Positions 22,232 through 32,874 of a stretch of 64,000 nt of DNA are shown piece by piece (positions within the stretch are counted from its first letter, which is position 1; each line of letters opens with the position of its first letter). This DNA comes from Panicum virgatum. Lineage: Eukaryota; Streptophyta; Magnoliopsida; Poales; Poaceae. Made by a program: the position numbers and the translations under genes. Below the pieces are notes generated by a model. It searched no databases. It worked only from the letters and a program-made list of their open reading frames with translations, and was not told the DNA's origin. Where the stretch lies: positions 2,710,531 to 2,774,530 of the forward strand of contig NC_053136.1 of assembly GCF_016808335.1 (NCBI RefSeq), written 5' to 3'.

Positions 22232-25200
22232 CTAGCAAGGTGCCCTGCGCAATTTGCGCGGATAACAAGTTTTTCCTCTAAACTTTTAGATTTTTTTACA
22301 ATAGAAAAGTTGAATGTAAATAGTTTTGTTTAGTTGTATCCTTGTGATTGTTTGTTCTAATGATCATGGTCCAAACACACAGGTACATCATTATTTTTTA
22401 TTATATTTTGTGGTGTGTTTTTGGATTATAATTTAGAAAAATGAATGCTTTATATAGAAATACATCTTTTGGGTATTTACTGGAGTAACTAAATATTTAT
22501 ATATTTTATTTTGACAACAATATTACTTTTAAAAAATACTTGTGATGTATGATTTTTCTTGAATGTTCTAGTTATGATGCATGATAAATAAATTACTCCA
22601 AAATTTGTAGAAGAAGATTTTGGTAAGTGGTTTAGTCTAGATACCAATAAAAGTATAATATAATTTCTTTTCATTATCCTCCAATCACCCGTTGATATAG
22701 CCTCATAATGCATGCTCTCATATTATTTTAGGTATAGTTATCTCCATAATGATTCCAAAAACCTTTGCCCGCTATACTATGGTAACCGAAGATGCATCAC
22801 TGATGGTGCACGCTATTACTTTTGAACACTACATTTGGCTTGCTATCAACGTGCGTGCATCTCAAACATCAATTTTCAAGTTGCTTTGTTCTACATCTCG
22901 CTTCATCGCTCCATAATGGTTTTATCATCTATCGTGCCTTCTTCTCTTATAAATATTTTTAGCTCTGGGTCATCATCAAATGACAATATTACATAGCAAA
23001 ACATCACTATCTCAGTTTTTCTTGGTGTCACTAGTGACGATCGTCATGCTTTGGTAATAGAGACAATGCAATCCATGTTAGAGCAATCATCAACTTGGTG
23101 ATAGGGCTAATATTATGTCGTGGCTATGATATCAATGCACCACCATGCAGTCATCACTATGCTTCTAATTTTGTTAGGCTAGTTATCTATGTGTTTTTCA
23201 TGTTTAGAGACTCTCATCCGCTCATCATTCTCCATATCAAAATCACTTCTTAGCAACTTTTCTATCTTCCAATTATGTAGAATATGCTACTATTCGGCTA
23301 AGGTTCTTCGTGGCTAACTCATAAATTTTTTCTTTTTTTAGTTAATATGGTAATTTTTAAATCGTCGTGGCGAATGTGATGGCTTCTTTTAACACTTTGT
23401 TTAAAATTCATATACAAATTAACTACTAAGTTTATTAATTGAAATTCTAAATTTAGCTATTTATTAATTAATTGAACATGAAATGTTTGAGAACTTGTAG
23501 TCCCGTTTATAATTCAAATTTAGGATTTATTATTTGCATTTGACCTAAACTATTTATTTAGTGATTCTTAATCATTATACAAACTAACTACTAATTGTTT
23601 TCTATATTTTAATTCTTGCACTTATATATTTATTAGTTATATTCGATAAGGACCCTTTGGTGAACTGCTAATTTTCTTATATATTTAATTTTAAATTTAG
23701 TGATTTTGCTAATAGTAACTCTTTTATATCAAGTGCTAATGCTAATAATTCTAATTTTATTATTTTTATAATTATTATTGTATATATTTAATAATTGTAT
23801 CCGACATGAACTCTTTGGTTAATTCCTAATTTCCTTATATTCTTCTAATTCCAAATTTATAGCCACGGGTAGCTAGTTTTTTTTGAATTATTTTTGTATT
23901 TTTATCTTAATAGAAAAGATATATTTGCTATTTTATTTACCTATCTTTCTCCCTCGTTTAATATTACATGTACCTTTCTATGTATAGAAGTTTATATCAA
24001 TCATTTATTTCTATACCACGTTTGCATATTTTAATACTTTAATATGCAAAATATCAATTTGAGAATCGTATTTAATATTGGGTCACGTTGAATAGATGTT
24101 TGACCTCGATTTGTACCTTGCAATATTTTATTATTCTTTAGCAAAAAGATCTCAAACCTAGTTGAATACCTAAGTAGCTTCTAGTAGACTTAGGTCTTGC
24201 TTATTATGGAAGCAAATTAAAAATAATGATAAAATATTTAGAAAAAGATTGGGCCTCTTTGCTGGCTTCGGTCAAAATATATTATTTTTTTATTCAATTT
24301 CACTTGTCCATACAAAACTTATATACATGTTATATTACTATATATCTATATATTAATTTTTATTCAGTGAAACCTATTGCTATTTCCCCATTTATGTAGA
24401 TTTTTTATTTATTTTTAGCCCATCTGACTGATTGCATAATTGGTCAACTTCATACTTTTGTCAGCTCGGCGATGTATAGTTCCAGACATGTCTTCGCTGT
24501 TGTTTCTAACTCTTTTCTTTTGACTTTCATTTCCTTGAGCAATTTCGATTGATTTCTCCATCTTCCGCTTTTTTCTCCACACATTTGAAATCAATTAGTG
24601 TATTTCACCTCCGATGCACCTAACGGAGTAGTTCCTTGTTTAGTTCGACTCACTTGCTGAGTTTAGATTGTGTCTCTTGTTGTTTTTTCCTAAGCGAAGA
24701 GGAGAAACAACACCAACTGGATTGAATTATTTTGTTGTAGACTATCAACTTAGGGCTAGTTTGGCAGGACTTCGGCTATGGCTGAAACGACTCCGGTTGT
24801 AGCTCCGTTGATGGAGCAACTTCTCTAATGGAGATGGAGCTTGGAAAACGTTTGGTAAAACTACTTCTATTTTTTCATGAATACATGGAAGATGTTAAAT
24901 ATGCAAAGTGCTCCTAGCTTATGATTCCGTAAAAATAAATTTTATTATTCTCCTACAATTTATAATATGATTTTATAATAAAATAATTTTATATGAAGTA
25001 ACATAGTAGTAATATAATAATAGAATAAGCCAAAAATTTATCTTTTCTTTTTCCCCCTCACTTTTGTCATTTTTTCTATCTTTCTTTTCTCTTCTCTCTT
25101 TTTCTAGTTTTTTATCCGATCTACTTTGCTCCTTCTTTATCTTTTACCCACACAAGTTATGTATAGATTATGGAATATGTAATATTTTAAAACACGGTAT

Positions 25201-26733
25201 AAAGTCAAGACACTAATGGAAATATGGATTCTTATGCGAACTTTGTATTTGCTACGGGCTCTGTTTTGGTAATACGGACTTTGGGTAATTTAGAATATTG
25301 CATCTTCATTGAATTCAACATGAACTCTTCTAGTTAGTTTAGACCACGTTGTGTCTCCTTTAACACTATTACATTTGATAATAGATAAATAATTAATTAT
25401 TATACTTAGAAAGGTTAATTTTTTCTTCATATTAATGGAAATTAACGCTTTGTCTACGCATCAAGAATATCACACGTGTGTATGGTTCAGCGTGGCGCAT
25501 GGGGGGTATCGTGCTTTCGTCTATTATGGATACGGGCTCAACCACATTGGTGCCTTTCTATTCGTAATGCGCGCTGCTAGCTTCTTGCTATTTGAATAGT
25601 TCAACATATAGTTTTGCGCACTCCACAGCATCAGAGAACAAACCCGCTGAATGCCTAAGTTGAAATAACTTAATATGGTGCAGATCGATATATGTAGGGC
25701 GAATATTTGAACCACAATTCCATAGGCCCCAGTACTGGCATATGCAAGTCGTGCCTCTTATTTTTGTCGAATTGCTAGTCAGGCTGATCAGTTTCTGTAC
25801 GCATAGCAAATAAAACAAATTAGGTTGTGTTTAGATGCTGAAAAAATTTAGATGAAATTCACTGTAGCAATTTTCAACCGAAAGTAGAAGGACAGAACCC
25901 TAATTAATCTATTAAGCCTAATTAATCTGTCATTAGAGGTTGTTTACTGTAGCATAATATTATCTAATCATAGTCCAATTAAACTTAAAAGATTCATCTC
26001 ACAATTACACTCGGGGTTATGGAATGATTTTTATTAGTTATCCACATTTAATACTTCTAATTAGTGGTCAAACATTCGAAATTACTGCAGGTCCTAATTT
26101 TTTTTGGAATCTAAACATAGCCTTAGGATGGAAGCTGCAGCACTCAAATCGAGCTCCTCATCCGCGGGATCGAGTTGTTTCCTGCTTAAACGAAGTTCTC
26201 ATGACTCAATTTAATTACTTCTTGTCCAAATTGATTTTTCTCATCTGCGGATTGCGGCCTAGCCAACCGTCCAACCCTATCGAGATCTTGTTCTTTATTG
26301 GATTGAACTTCTTTTCATCAATAATTATGTTGCTAATTCTTGGATTTATTTGCTTGCATCTATCTAGACCGGGTGTCTCATTATCTAAAATTGAGCTTGC
26401 ATCTATTTAATAATGTGAGCGACGTAGAGGACAGGATGCATGGAGGTGCTGTACGTGTGTGATTAGGGAAGGGAAACATATAATCCATGTCCATGTTATC
26501 ATATTCGGCATGAACTCTTTGGTCATGTCCTAATTTTTTTTAAATTCGAAAATAGCTATTCTAATTATATTTGATATGGACTCTTGAGTTGATCTAGACC
26601 GTTAAATCTTCATAAAATCTAACGGCGCAAATCTTCTCTTTTTTAGATTAACGTGAGAATTTATAAACTCTCTCGACGAACGTGGTGGCTTCTTTCGACT
26701 TATTTTAACCTTCTCTTATTAATATAATATAGA
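22232..26733 (-). mobile_element. Candidate non-autonomous Helitron, AT-rich (about 4.5 kb)
   Basis: On the minus strand the 3' end is CTAG (22232-22235) followed by host T, preceded by the hairpin gcgcaaattgcgc and gggcaccttg, a well-known grass Helitron ending. The proposed 5' end is at 26733 (TCTATATTATATTAATAAGAG, after host A). There is no Rep/helicase frame and no duplication, as expected. Inside are at least five diverged copies of 'atgaactctttggt.a...ctaattt' and a Tourist-like MITE. That the two ends belong to one element is inference. Confidence 0.4.
25823..26122. mobile_element. Tourist-like (PIF/Harbinger) MITE, 300 bp
   Basis: Left end ggttgtgtttagatgc, right end ggaatctaaacatagcc, flanked by TTA on both sides (25820-25822, 26123-26125). 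No coding sequence. Sits inside the Helitron candidate. Confidence 0.7.
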
Positions 26734-28238
26734 TAGATAGATTCATAGCGATGTTGCAGTAATCCTTTCCTGGCCGGCTTTCCCTTATCTCTACAATCTC
26801 TAAAGTGAAAAGTTTTTGGTCAACGCTCTTTTGGTTTGGCCCACTCTTTTTTCGTTCGCTCTGCCGCCCAAGCAAGTCCGCGCGTAGCGCCGCAATCCAC
26901 ATGTCATAGGCACGGATCATCCGTTCGGCTCACTCCCTCTCTGCGCTCGTTGCCTTCTTTCCGTTCGCCCTTCCGTCAAGTCCGAGACCTGTCACTCCAC
27001 TACCACACAGTACTAGGAGCCGAGGCCACACACCCCAAGGAGCCAGCCGCGTTGGAGCTGCCCATCGTGCTCCACGGCAGTCTGCTCCGACGGAAGCAGC
27101 TCATGGAGAGCCCAATCCTGGAGACTGAGATCAATTTGTAGGATCTCGATTCGATTGACTAGAGTCTAGAGATCGATTATTTGGCGCTGGTGCTCTTCTC
27201 TTGTAGTCTTGTGTCGAAGCTGTGATGTGCTGCAATGGCGAAGCAAGGTGAGGAGCGAGGAACCCGATTTTGCGTTGTCATTTCGGGCGTTGCACCTGCT
27301 GCAGGGCGTGCTATTCCTTTCACAAACGGCGGCAGCCACTAATTACCCCGCAGTGTGGCACGCTGTACCAAAAAGAACACAATCCATCCAAGCAAGACTA
27401 TCCGTGAGCGAGGAATTCAGTCCAAGTCAAGATTGCCGTATTTTTGGTATTATGGCCCTTTATATAAAATAATTTCACGTTTAGACCTCAAGAATAAAAT
27501 TGTGTTTTTGTATTTTGGCCCTTTATATATAACTCCATGACTCATGGCGCCGACCCTGGGGTCCAAAATCTCAATTTTGTTCCCGGTGTCCCAACATGAA
27601 ATTCTTTCACATAATGGGCCAAAATACAAAAAATGCGCTCAAGATTGCCTACATCAGTGACAAGATTTGAAGCAGCAATGCATGTTTTGGATGAGAATAT
27701 GGGCGTCTGCTATAGTATCCAAATATGTCTTCGTGACCTTGATTAGGGGTGGGGGTGTGTGTGTTCCATTTTTGCTGTTGTTATGATGAATTTGACTTGG
27801 ATTTTTGCAGTGAGGAAATCGATGAGCTTATCTGTGGCCATGGCCCAAGTTTTTGGGGAACGGTTGGCACATAACAACGTTGCAGTATGTGCACAGGTGA
27901 AAGAATTTTGACTCGGTTAAGCTCACCGCAGCCAAGATGAGGTGACCAGATTCAGCAAGCAGAGCAACCAAACAATTTCCATCGGATGCAGGCTTGACTT
28001 AGACGAACAAACCAAACATGGCATTGACTTGAGCAGGCTTGGGCTATCCCTGGTTAGGTTCTAGCCTGCTGGTTATATGCCAAGCAACCAACCATAGCAG
28101 TACAGATCAATTCAACAAGGTACGCTACAAAGGATACATGAGAATGGGATTAACGAAGAATACGCAGCTGCAATAGAAACAACCCCAGGCTTCGTTAAGC
28201 TCATGCTCATGAATGCGCGCTGAGAAGCTCCGGAAAGA
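26734..28238. other. No gene recognised; leader-like GC patch
   Basis: 26840-27150 is moderately GC-rich and reads like a 5' leader or captured exon, but no domain is visible. The remainder, to 28238, is AT-rich; 27950-28230 may be the 3' untranslated part of the minus-strand exon at 28239. Confidence 0.3.
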
Positions 28239-28478
28239 TCATAATAGGGCCTGGGAGATGTGCTTGAACTTGTCCAGACAGGACATTAGGCTCCTTTGAC
28301 TTCTGCGAAGAGACCGGCTCTCGTTCTGGATAGTGTCAAGAGCCCCAGGTGTAGCAAACATGTCCATGAACTTCTTGTCATCCACACAAAACAGCTCAAT
28401 GTCAAGTGCCAGCAACAATTTTTCACGGCTGCATTTCACCCGTGGAAGAAACATGTCAGCAAATAGAGGTAATTTCAT
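28239..28478 (-). pseudogene. Orphan terminal exon, unrecognised product
   Basis: A minus-strand frame ends at a stop at 28239. Its body, from about REKLLLALDIELF through SLRRSQRSLMSCLDKFKHI, has ordinary protein composition and predicted helix. It is preceded by an acceptor-like aaatgcag at about 28430, so the coding part may start there. I do not recognise the family and found no upstream exons within 3 kb. It may be a captured or relict last exon. Confidence 0.35.
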
Positions 28479-28549
28479 AGAATACTACAATAATTTTTTG
28501 AATCTTATTGGAGGTACATGTAGTGCAAAATGGAATTACTTTCGATAAG

Positions 28550-29090
28550 CACGTGTAAATTAATTTAAGTGGTAGAAATAGCAAATTTATTCAAAAAATT
28601 CTTGATATTGCTTCATAACAACTTATATGTTGTCTATTACATGTGAAAAATGAAATGGGGTACGTAAGATGGTTATTTTCTCTAGTTTCTTCGAAGGGTG
28701 TCTTAATTATTTAATTTAAAAAAAGATTTTTTTTTCAATAACACGTGGCAATGCTAGTCCACCAATATTAATAGGAGGGCAAAGGTAAGGCTAGGTACAA
28801 ATTTCAAGTGTATGTTAGGAAGGAAAGAGTTTATGGTGTATAAACTTCAAAGTTTGACTTTGTAGTCTATGAAGCAATGTGAGAGCTCTATCCATTTTAT
28901 GATTAATGCATACTTCAATTTTTGTAAAATTTTATGAAATTTTTATGCCAAGCTTAAACATCTATGAAAGGATTCTATGCCAATTTTTAAAATTTTATGA
29001 GAAGTTTTTTGTATTATTAACATCCTCTATAAGATTTTTGGTGAAAAACTAGTGCAAAAATATGAAGAAATAGAAAACTGCCCCCCCCAC
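28550..29090. other. No feature seen
   Basis: AT-rich intergenic DNA with poly-A/T runs and no frame or terminus I can support. Confidence 0.4.
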
Positions 29091-29099
29091 CCCTCACAA

Positions 29100-29339
29100 G
29101 CGTCGCGTAACACGGGCCAACGGTGAAGGCCACCCTTCACCGCTGGCCCAAGCCACGGGCCGGCAGTGGAGGAGGACATGGGGCATCAACGTCGGCCCAA
29201 GCCCACATGCCTGTGATGCCCCACCCTTCACCGCCGGTTGGGAGCATCAGCGCCGTCACCCACTTTGGGACCGGCGGTGAAGACCCTTCACTGTGGGCCC
29301 TCTCTTGAGCCGCCGGTGATGTTGGTGGCTGTAGTAGTG
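29100..29339. mobile_element. CACTA element end fragment
   Basis: Repeated ttcaccgccggt / accggcggtgaa subterminal motifs lead to ...ggctgtagtagtg, the complement of CACTACTACAGCC, a standard grass CACTA terminus ending at 29339. The left terminus was not found, so this is a fragment. Confidence 0.55.
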
Positions 29340-29367
29340 GTGAGAAAATGATTGCGTTTACCCAGGC

Positions 29368-29384
29368 GGGGGGGGGGGGGGGGG
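29368..29384. repeat. 17-base G homopolymer
   Basis: Uninterrupted G run just beyond the CACTA end. Confidence 0.85.
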
Positions 29385-29478
29385 CGGCGGAATATAAGCA
29401 CATATGCGCAACACGTGCCGCTGATGAGAATTGACAAATGTACCATTTATTCATTATTACATAGATGGAAATAGGTAA

Positions 29479-29536
29479 GGTCCTGTTTGGATGCCCATTT
29501 AGGTCGAGAATAATACATGGGCATCCAAATAAGGCC
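29479..29536. mobile_element. 58-bp Tourist-like micro-MITE
   Basis: ggtcctgtttggatgcccat and atgggcatccaaataaggcc are inverted repeats around an 18-bp loop, flanked by TAA on both sides (29476-29478, 29537-29539). It is almost all terminal repeat, so a terminal deletion derivative. Confidence 0.65.
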
Positions 29537-30136
29537 TAAGAGAGTCCGTGGCGCCCACCGTGCGTGGACGTGAAGCATATGGAGCTCAAAAAAATTAGAG
29601 GAATGCCTCGCCGAATTCAGCTTCTTTGTTAGACAATAGATGGCCATGCATGCACGCTGTACACCAATGCTCACTCCGTCACATAAAAGGTTATTCTAGT
29701 TCTACCTTTGTCTCATAGAGATGGAGGACGTAGAAGTTGCCATCTGACCAGATTTGCAAATACTCCTGTACCGTACTGTATCTGTACTGAACTGTTCTGA
29801 AATGGATATATGGGACGAAGCCGGTTGACGATTCGGCTGCCTCCACGGATCGAAGACCCAATCACATTTGTGGCGGGAGACAGACGTGCGTGCGACCACG
29901 TGTGTGGCTGCCTGGTTTTCTTTCCCGTTTCTCTGCGGAGATATAGGACATTCATGATTTCAGGGCAGTACCAATAGACCATTAATGGTAGTTTCTATCC
30001 CTATTAAATGAGATGTCAACTAAGCAAAATACTGACATGGCAGTCTAATTAAAGAGGAAAGAGAAGCAAAACAGAGGAAATCATTTCCTAGAGCAGATGC
30101 CACATCTTCCCTCGCCCTGATGCACCAAGAAACAAT

Positions 30137-30403
30137 GGCTGTGTTTAAATCCGTAAAATGGTGCTAAAAAAGGTAACATCGAACACTGTAGTACACTGTA
30201 GCATTTTTCATTTGTTTGTGGTAATTGTTATTCTACCATGACCTAATTAGGCTCAAAAGATTCGTCTCGTCGTGTACATCAAAACTATACAATTAGTTTT
30301 TTTTATTTACCTATATTTAATGCTCCATGCATGAGACAAGAGATTTGATGTGATAGGTAAATAGTGATGTTTGGAGAGAAAAATTTTAGAACTAAACACA
30401 GCC
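30137..30403. mobile_element. Tourist-like MITE, 267 bp
   Basis: Ends ggctgtgtttaaatcc and ttagaactaaacacagcc, flanked by AAT (30134-30136, 30404-30406). Internal 'cctaattaggctcaaaagattcgtctcg' phrasing matches this MITE group and the copy at 62713-63047. Confidence 0.6.
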
Positions 30404-30409
30404 AATAGA

Positions 30410-30860
30410 ATTAGCGTTGGGAAGAAACTACCGGTGTCGATATAAGGTTGTCGCGCATCACTTGCCAGCCGCGCCTGCTAGCCCTGCCCGGCAGCGCTGA
30501 CAACGCTCGCCCGCCTGCGCCAGCTGCCCAGCTCTGCTCAGCCGTGCCCACTCGCCCGTGTGGGCCACGCCCGCTCGGCCTACTCGCGCCGGCCGCACCT
30601 CCGCTCCCCCTCTCACCTGCTCCCACGCTCGCCGCCGCGATGGCCGCTGTCACACGGAGCCACGAAGGCTGCGAAGACCGTTGGCCGCGCTCGCCACCGT
30701 GAAAACCGCGGTCCCCCGCCCGCGTCGCGCAGGCCGCCGTCGCGAGGAGCCACGAAGGCCGGTGCTCGCCGCAGCGAAGACCGTCATCGCGCCCCCGCGT
30801 CAGGGATACGTATTTATTAGAGGAAGAAACTTGCATTGTGCGGAATAGTTTCTACGGATG
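30410..30860. other. GC-rich block, no gene recognised
   Basis: Overlapping frames on both strands rich in Ala, Arg and Pro reflect base composition. Repeated 'gcgaagaccgt' phrases. No domain. Confidence 0.35.
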
Positions 30861-30869
30861 ATTTCTTGT

Positions 30870-31175
30870 TGATGTGGCCGCTATGGAAATCGTGCATGGT
30901 ATCCTGAGTTATTTTCCTATGCAAAGAATGCAAACATATCCATCAAAGCAGTAAAGCAAATGGAACATCTACAGTCCCTCTTCAACCTTCCTTTATCCCA
31001 GGAAGCATATCAGCAATACATCCAGCTGCAAACAGACTTGCAGGGAATCCCAATTATACAAGAAAATGATAAATGGCTTATATCTGGGGGACAACAGTTT
31101 ACTCGTCACAAAAAGCTTACAAGCGACTGAAAGGACAAATGACAGTACATCAGGGATACACATGGCTTTGGAAAT
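30870..31175 (+). pseudogene. LINE reverse-transcriptase C-terminal part, left half (split by Sirevirus)
   Basis: Translations in two frames give LFSYAKNANISIKAVKQ, then NDKWLISGGQQFTRHK, then a frameshifted YKRLKGQMTVHQGYTWLWK. This is the run-up to the zinc-binding domain found after the reverse transcriptase in plant L1-type LINEs (W..S..G.F..K.aY...W.WK). Reading resumes at 41916 beyond the inserted element. The 5' part is missing, as is usual for LINE copies. Confidence 0.6.
31171..31175 (+). repeat. Target-site duplication of the Sirevirus (left)
   Basis: gaaat, repeated exactly at 41916-41920. Confidence 0.85.
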
Positions 31176-31827
31176 TGAGGAATGTTGAGTACTCTATCCT
31201 GCTTGTGATGAGTGAATTGTCAATCGTGCGGTGTGATCGTGCGCTTGATCTTTGGATTGCAGGTACACGGGCGTCGAGTGTCGACGGGGAGCTGCCGTGG
31301 AGGTGCTGTGGCCGATGGACCGTGCGGTGGACGGCGGTGAAGGGCAGCCGGGACCGGAGCTCGGACCGGGCAGCAGCTGTGGCGTCCACTCCTGGATCGA
31401 GGGCACAAGCGGCGACGGAAGGCGGGTTTCTTGGTTTGCGCCACAAAACCAAGGAGGCGGACGGCGGTTGAAGACGCCAAGTCGTGGAGGCACGGGCGTC
31501 GGTCTCGGGACTGACGGAGGCGACGGGCGTCGACGGCGTCTAGGGCCTCGCTGCGGGCGAGGAGGTGACAGGAGTCGGGCGGCGTCTAGGGCCGTCAGAA
31601 GGCCGAGGCGGGAACGGCGTCTAGGGCCACGGCGTGGAGGCGGGAATCTTCCCGCGCGTGAGGTTTTGACAGTTTTCTCAAAACCGGCCACCTACCCGGG
31701 TTTCGCGGACCCTCCAAAACCGCGGACTGGATCTCCATCAAGACGGCGGCATCGCGGAGAAGACTTCGTTTCGAAGAAAGAACCTCGGCCGTCGGATGAG
31801 ATCGTGTACAGGGGGTGCTGCAGGCCA

Positions 31828-31912
31828 ACCAGTCTGACCGGTCCCTGGCACCGGTCTGACCGGTCTAACCAACCGGTCTGACCGGTCCAGCGTACCGGTC
31901 TGACCGGTCCCG
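31828..31912 (+). repeat. Upstream array of CCGGTCTGACCGG motifs in the LTR
   Basis: Five to six copies of (a)ccggtctgaccggtc spaced by short linkers such as cctggca, directly upstream of the TATA box. Each copy contains CCGG sites and is imperfectly self-complementary. Sirevirus LTRs are known to carry such clustered motifs. Confidence 0.85.
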
Positions 31913-31916
31913 CGGG

Positions 31917-31924
31917 TATAAATA
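31917..31924 (+). promoter_or_regulatory. TATA box of the 5' LTR
   Basis: TATAAATA in gggtataaatacccc; transcription would start near 31950. A copy sits at 41023-41030 in the 3' LTR. Confidence 0.7.
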
Positions 31925-32478
31925 CCCCTTCACTTGTGTTAGGTCAAGTGCGGCTTTTGTAATCTACTCGTGGACACCTCTGTTCTCCAGGGCGCCGCCC
32001 CTGTGTCTTCCTCCCTCTGTTCTTCTCGGTTGAGTTGATTTTGTCCATGGATTGTTGAAACCTTGTAAGAGATTTGATTGGGAAAGGAGGCCCTATCCTC
32101 ATCGTGCCCTCTGGGCTTTTGATTCGATTCAATCCCCTGGTTTTGTGCCTTGTGCAATGAATTTTCGATTTCGTTTTTGGCACACTTGATTGAGAGGAGG
32201 CTACGAGTTTTTAGCTGTGATTCCCGTGCATCTAGCCCAGTTCTACACCCTCTGGAATCACGAGCTTTTACGAATTCGAGTTCTTGAGTTTTAGAGAAAA
32301 CCCCAACCCTTTTGATCTCCCCTCGAATTCTCAAGAATCATTGATCTTTAGGATGAGATCTTTTGGGGATATGTTCACGGGGTAGGGGCGAAGCAATCCC
32401 CCAAGTTTCATCGATTTTCGTGGTCGTTTGATCGAGATTCACCGTTTGAATCTAAGTTTTCTGGGGTTTTCTGGGTGC

Positions 32479-32579
32479 CACCGGTCAGACCGGTAGGCAA
32501 GACCGGTCAGACCGGTCTGCTCTCTTTTGCACAGCCCCGACCGGTCAGACCGGTCCAGTGCACCGGTCAGACCGGTCCA
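32479..32579 (+). repeat. Downstream array of the complementary motif in the LTR
   Basis: At least four copies of (g)accggtcagaccggt, the reverse complement of the upstream motif, lying in the transcribed leader. Present in the 3' LTR at about 41587-41685 with two substitutions. Confidence 0.85.
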
Positions 32580-32812
32580 GGCTGATCAGGTTGGCTGATT
32601 TTCCCGAATCGCTTCCGAATTGCTTTGGGTTTTCACTCGCTCGTTCGAGGGCTGTTGTGTTGGTTTAGCTTTTCAATAGCTACTCCAAACTTTAGTCAGA
32701 AAGCTTGAGGGCTTGGGCGATTTTGGGACATAGGCCGACGATTCGAATTTCGAAGAAATTTTGATCGGCTCCCATTCACCCCCCCTCTGGTCGCCGGCTT
32801 CGGTCCCACAAT

Positions 32813-32824
32813 TGGTATCAGAGC
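32813..32824 (+). other. Primer-binding site (initiator methionine tRNA)
   Basis: tggtatcagagc, the standard plant Ty1/copia primer site complementary to the 3' end of initiator tRNA-Met, two bases after the 5' LTR. Confidence 0.9.
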
Positions 32825-32874
32825 TCGGTTGAGGTTTTCAGTACCTTAACCGGTTCGAAAACCACTCGGCGACC

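Larger units (their letters stand above)
31176..32810 (+). repeat. 5' LTR (1635 bp)
   Basis: Begins TGAGGAATGTTGAG and ends cggtcccaca. It holds an array of accggtctgaccggtc motifs (31828-31912) just before TATAAATA at 31917, and an array of the reverse complement, accggtcagaccggt, at 32479-32579 after it. It is 10 bp longer than the 3' LTR, mainly because one motif unit is missing there. Confidence 0.93.

Noticed and set aside
24747..24870. MITE starting gggctagtttggcagg
   Set aside because: The left end looks MITE-like and follows TTA, but no right end could be matched.
31252..31881. 209-codon frame in the 5' LTR, repeated at 40367-40987
   Set aside because: It is LTR sequence upstream of the TATA box, duplicated because LTRs are; no domain.
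31828..31912. Regularly spaced short repeats resembling a CRISPR array
   Set aside because: Repeats are about 12-16 bp, spacers are near zero, it lies in a plant LTR and no cas gene exists.
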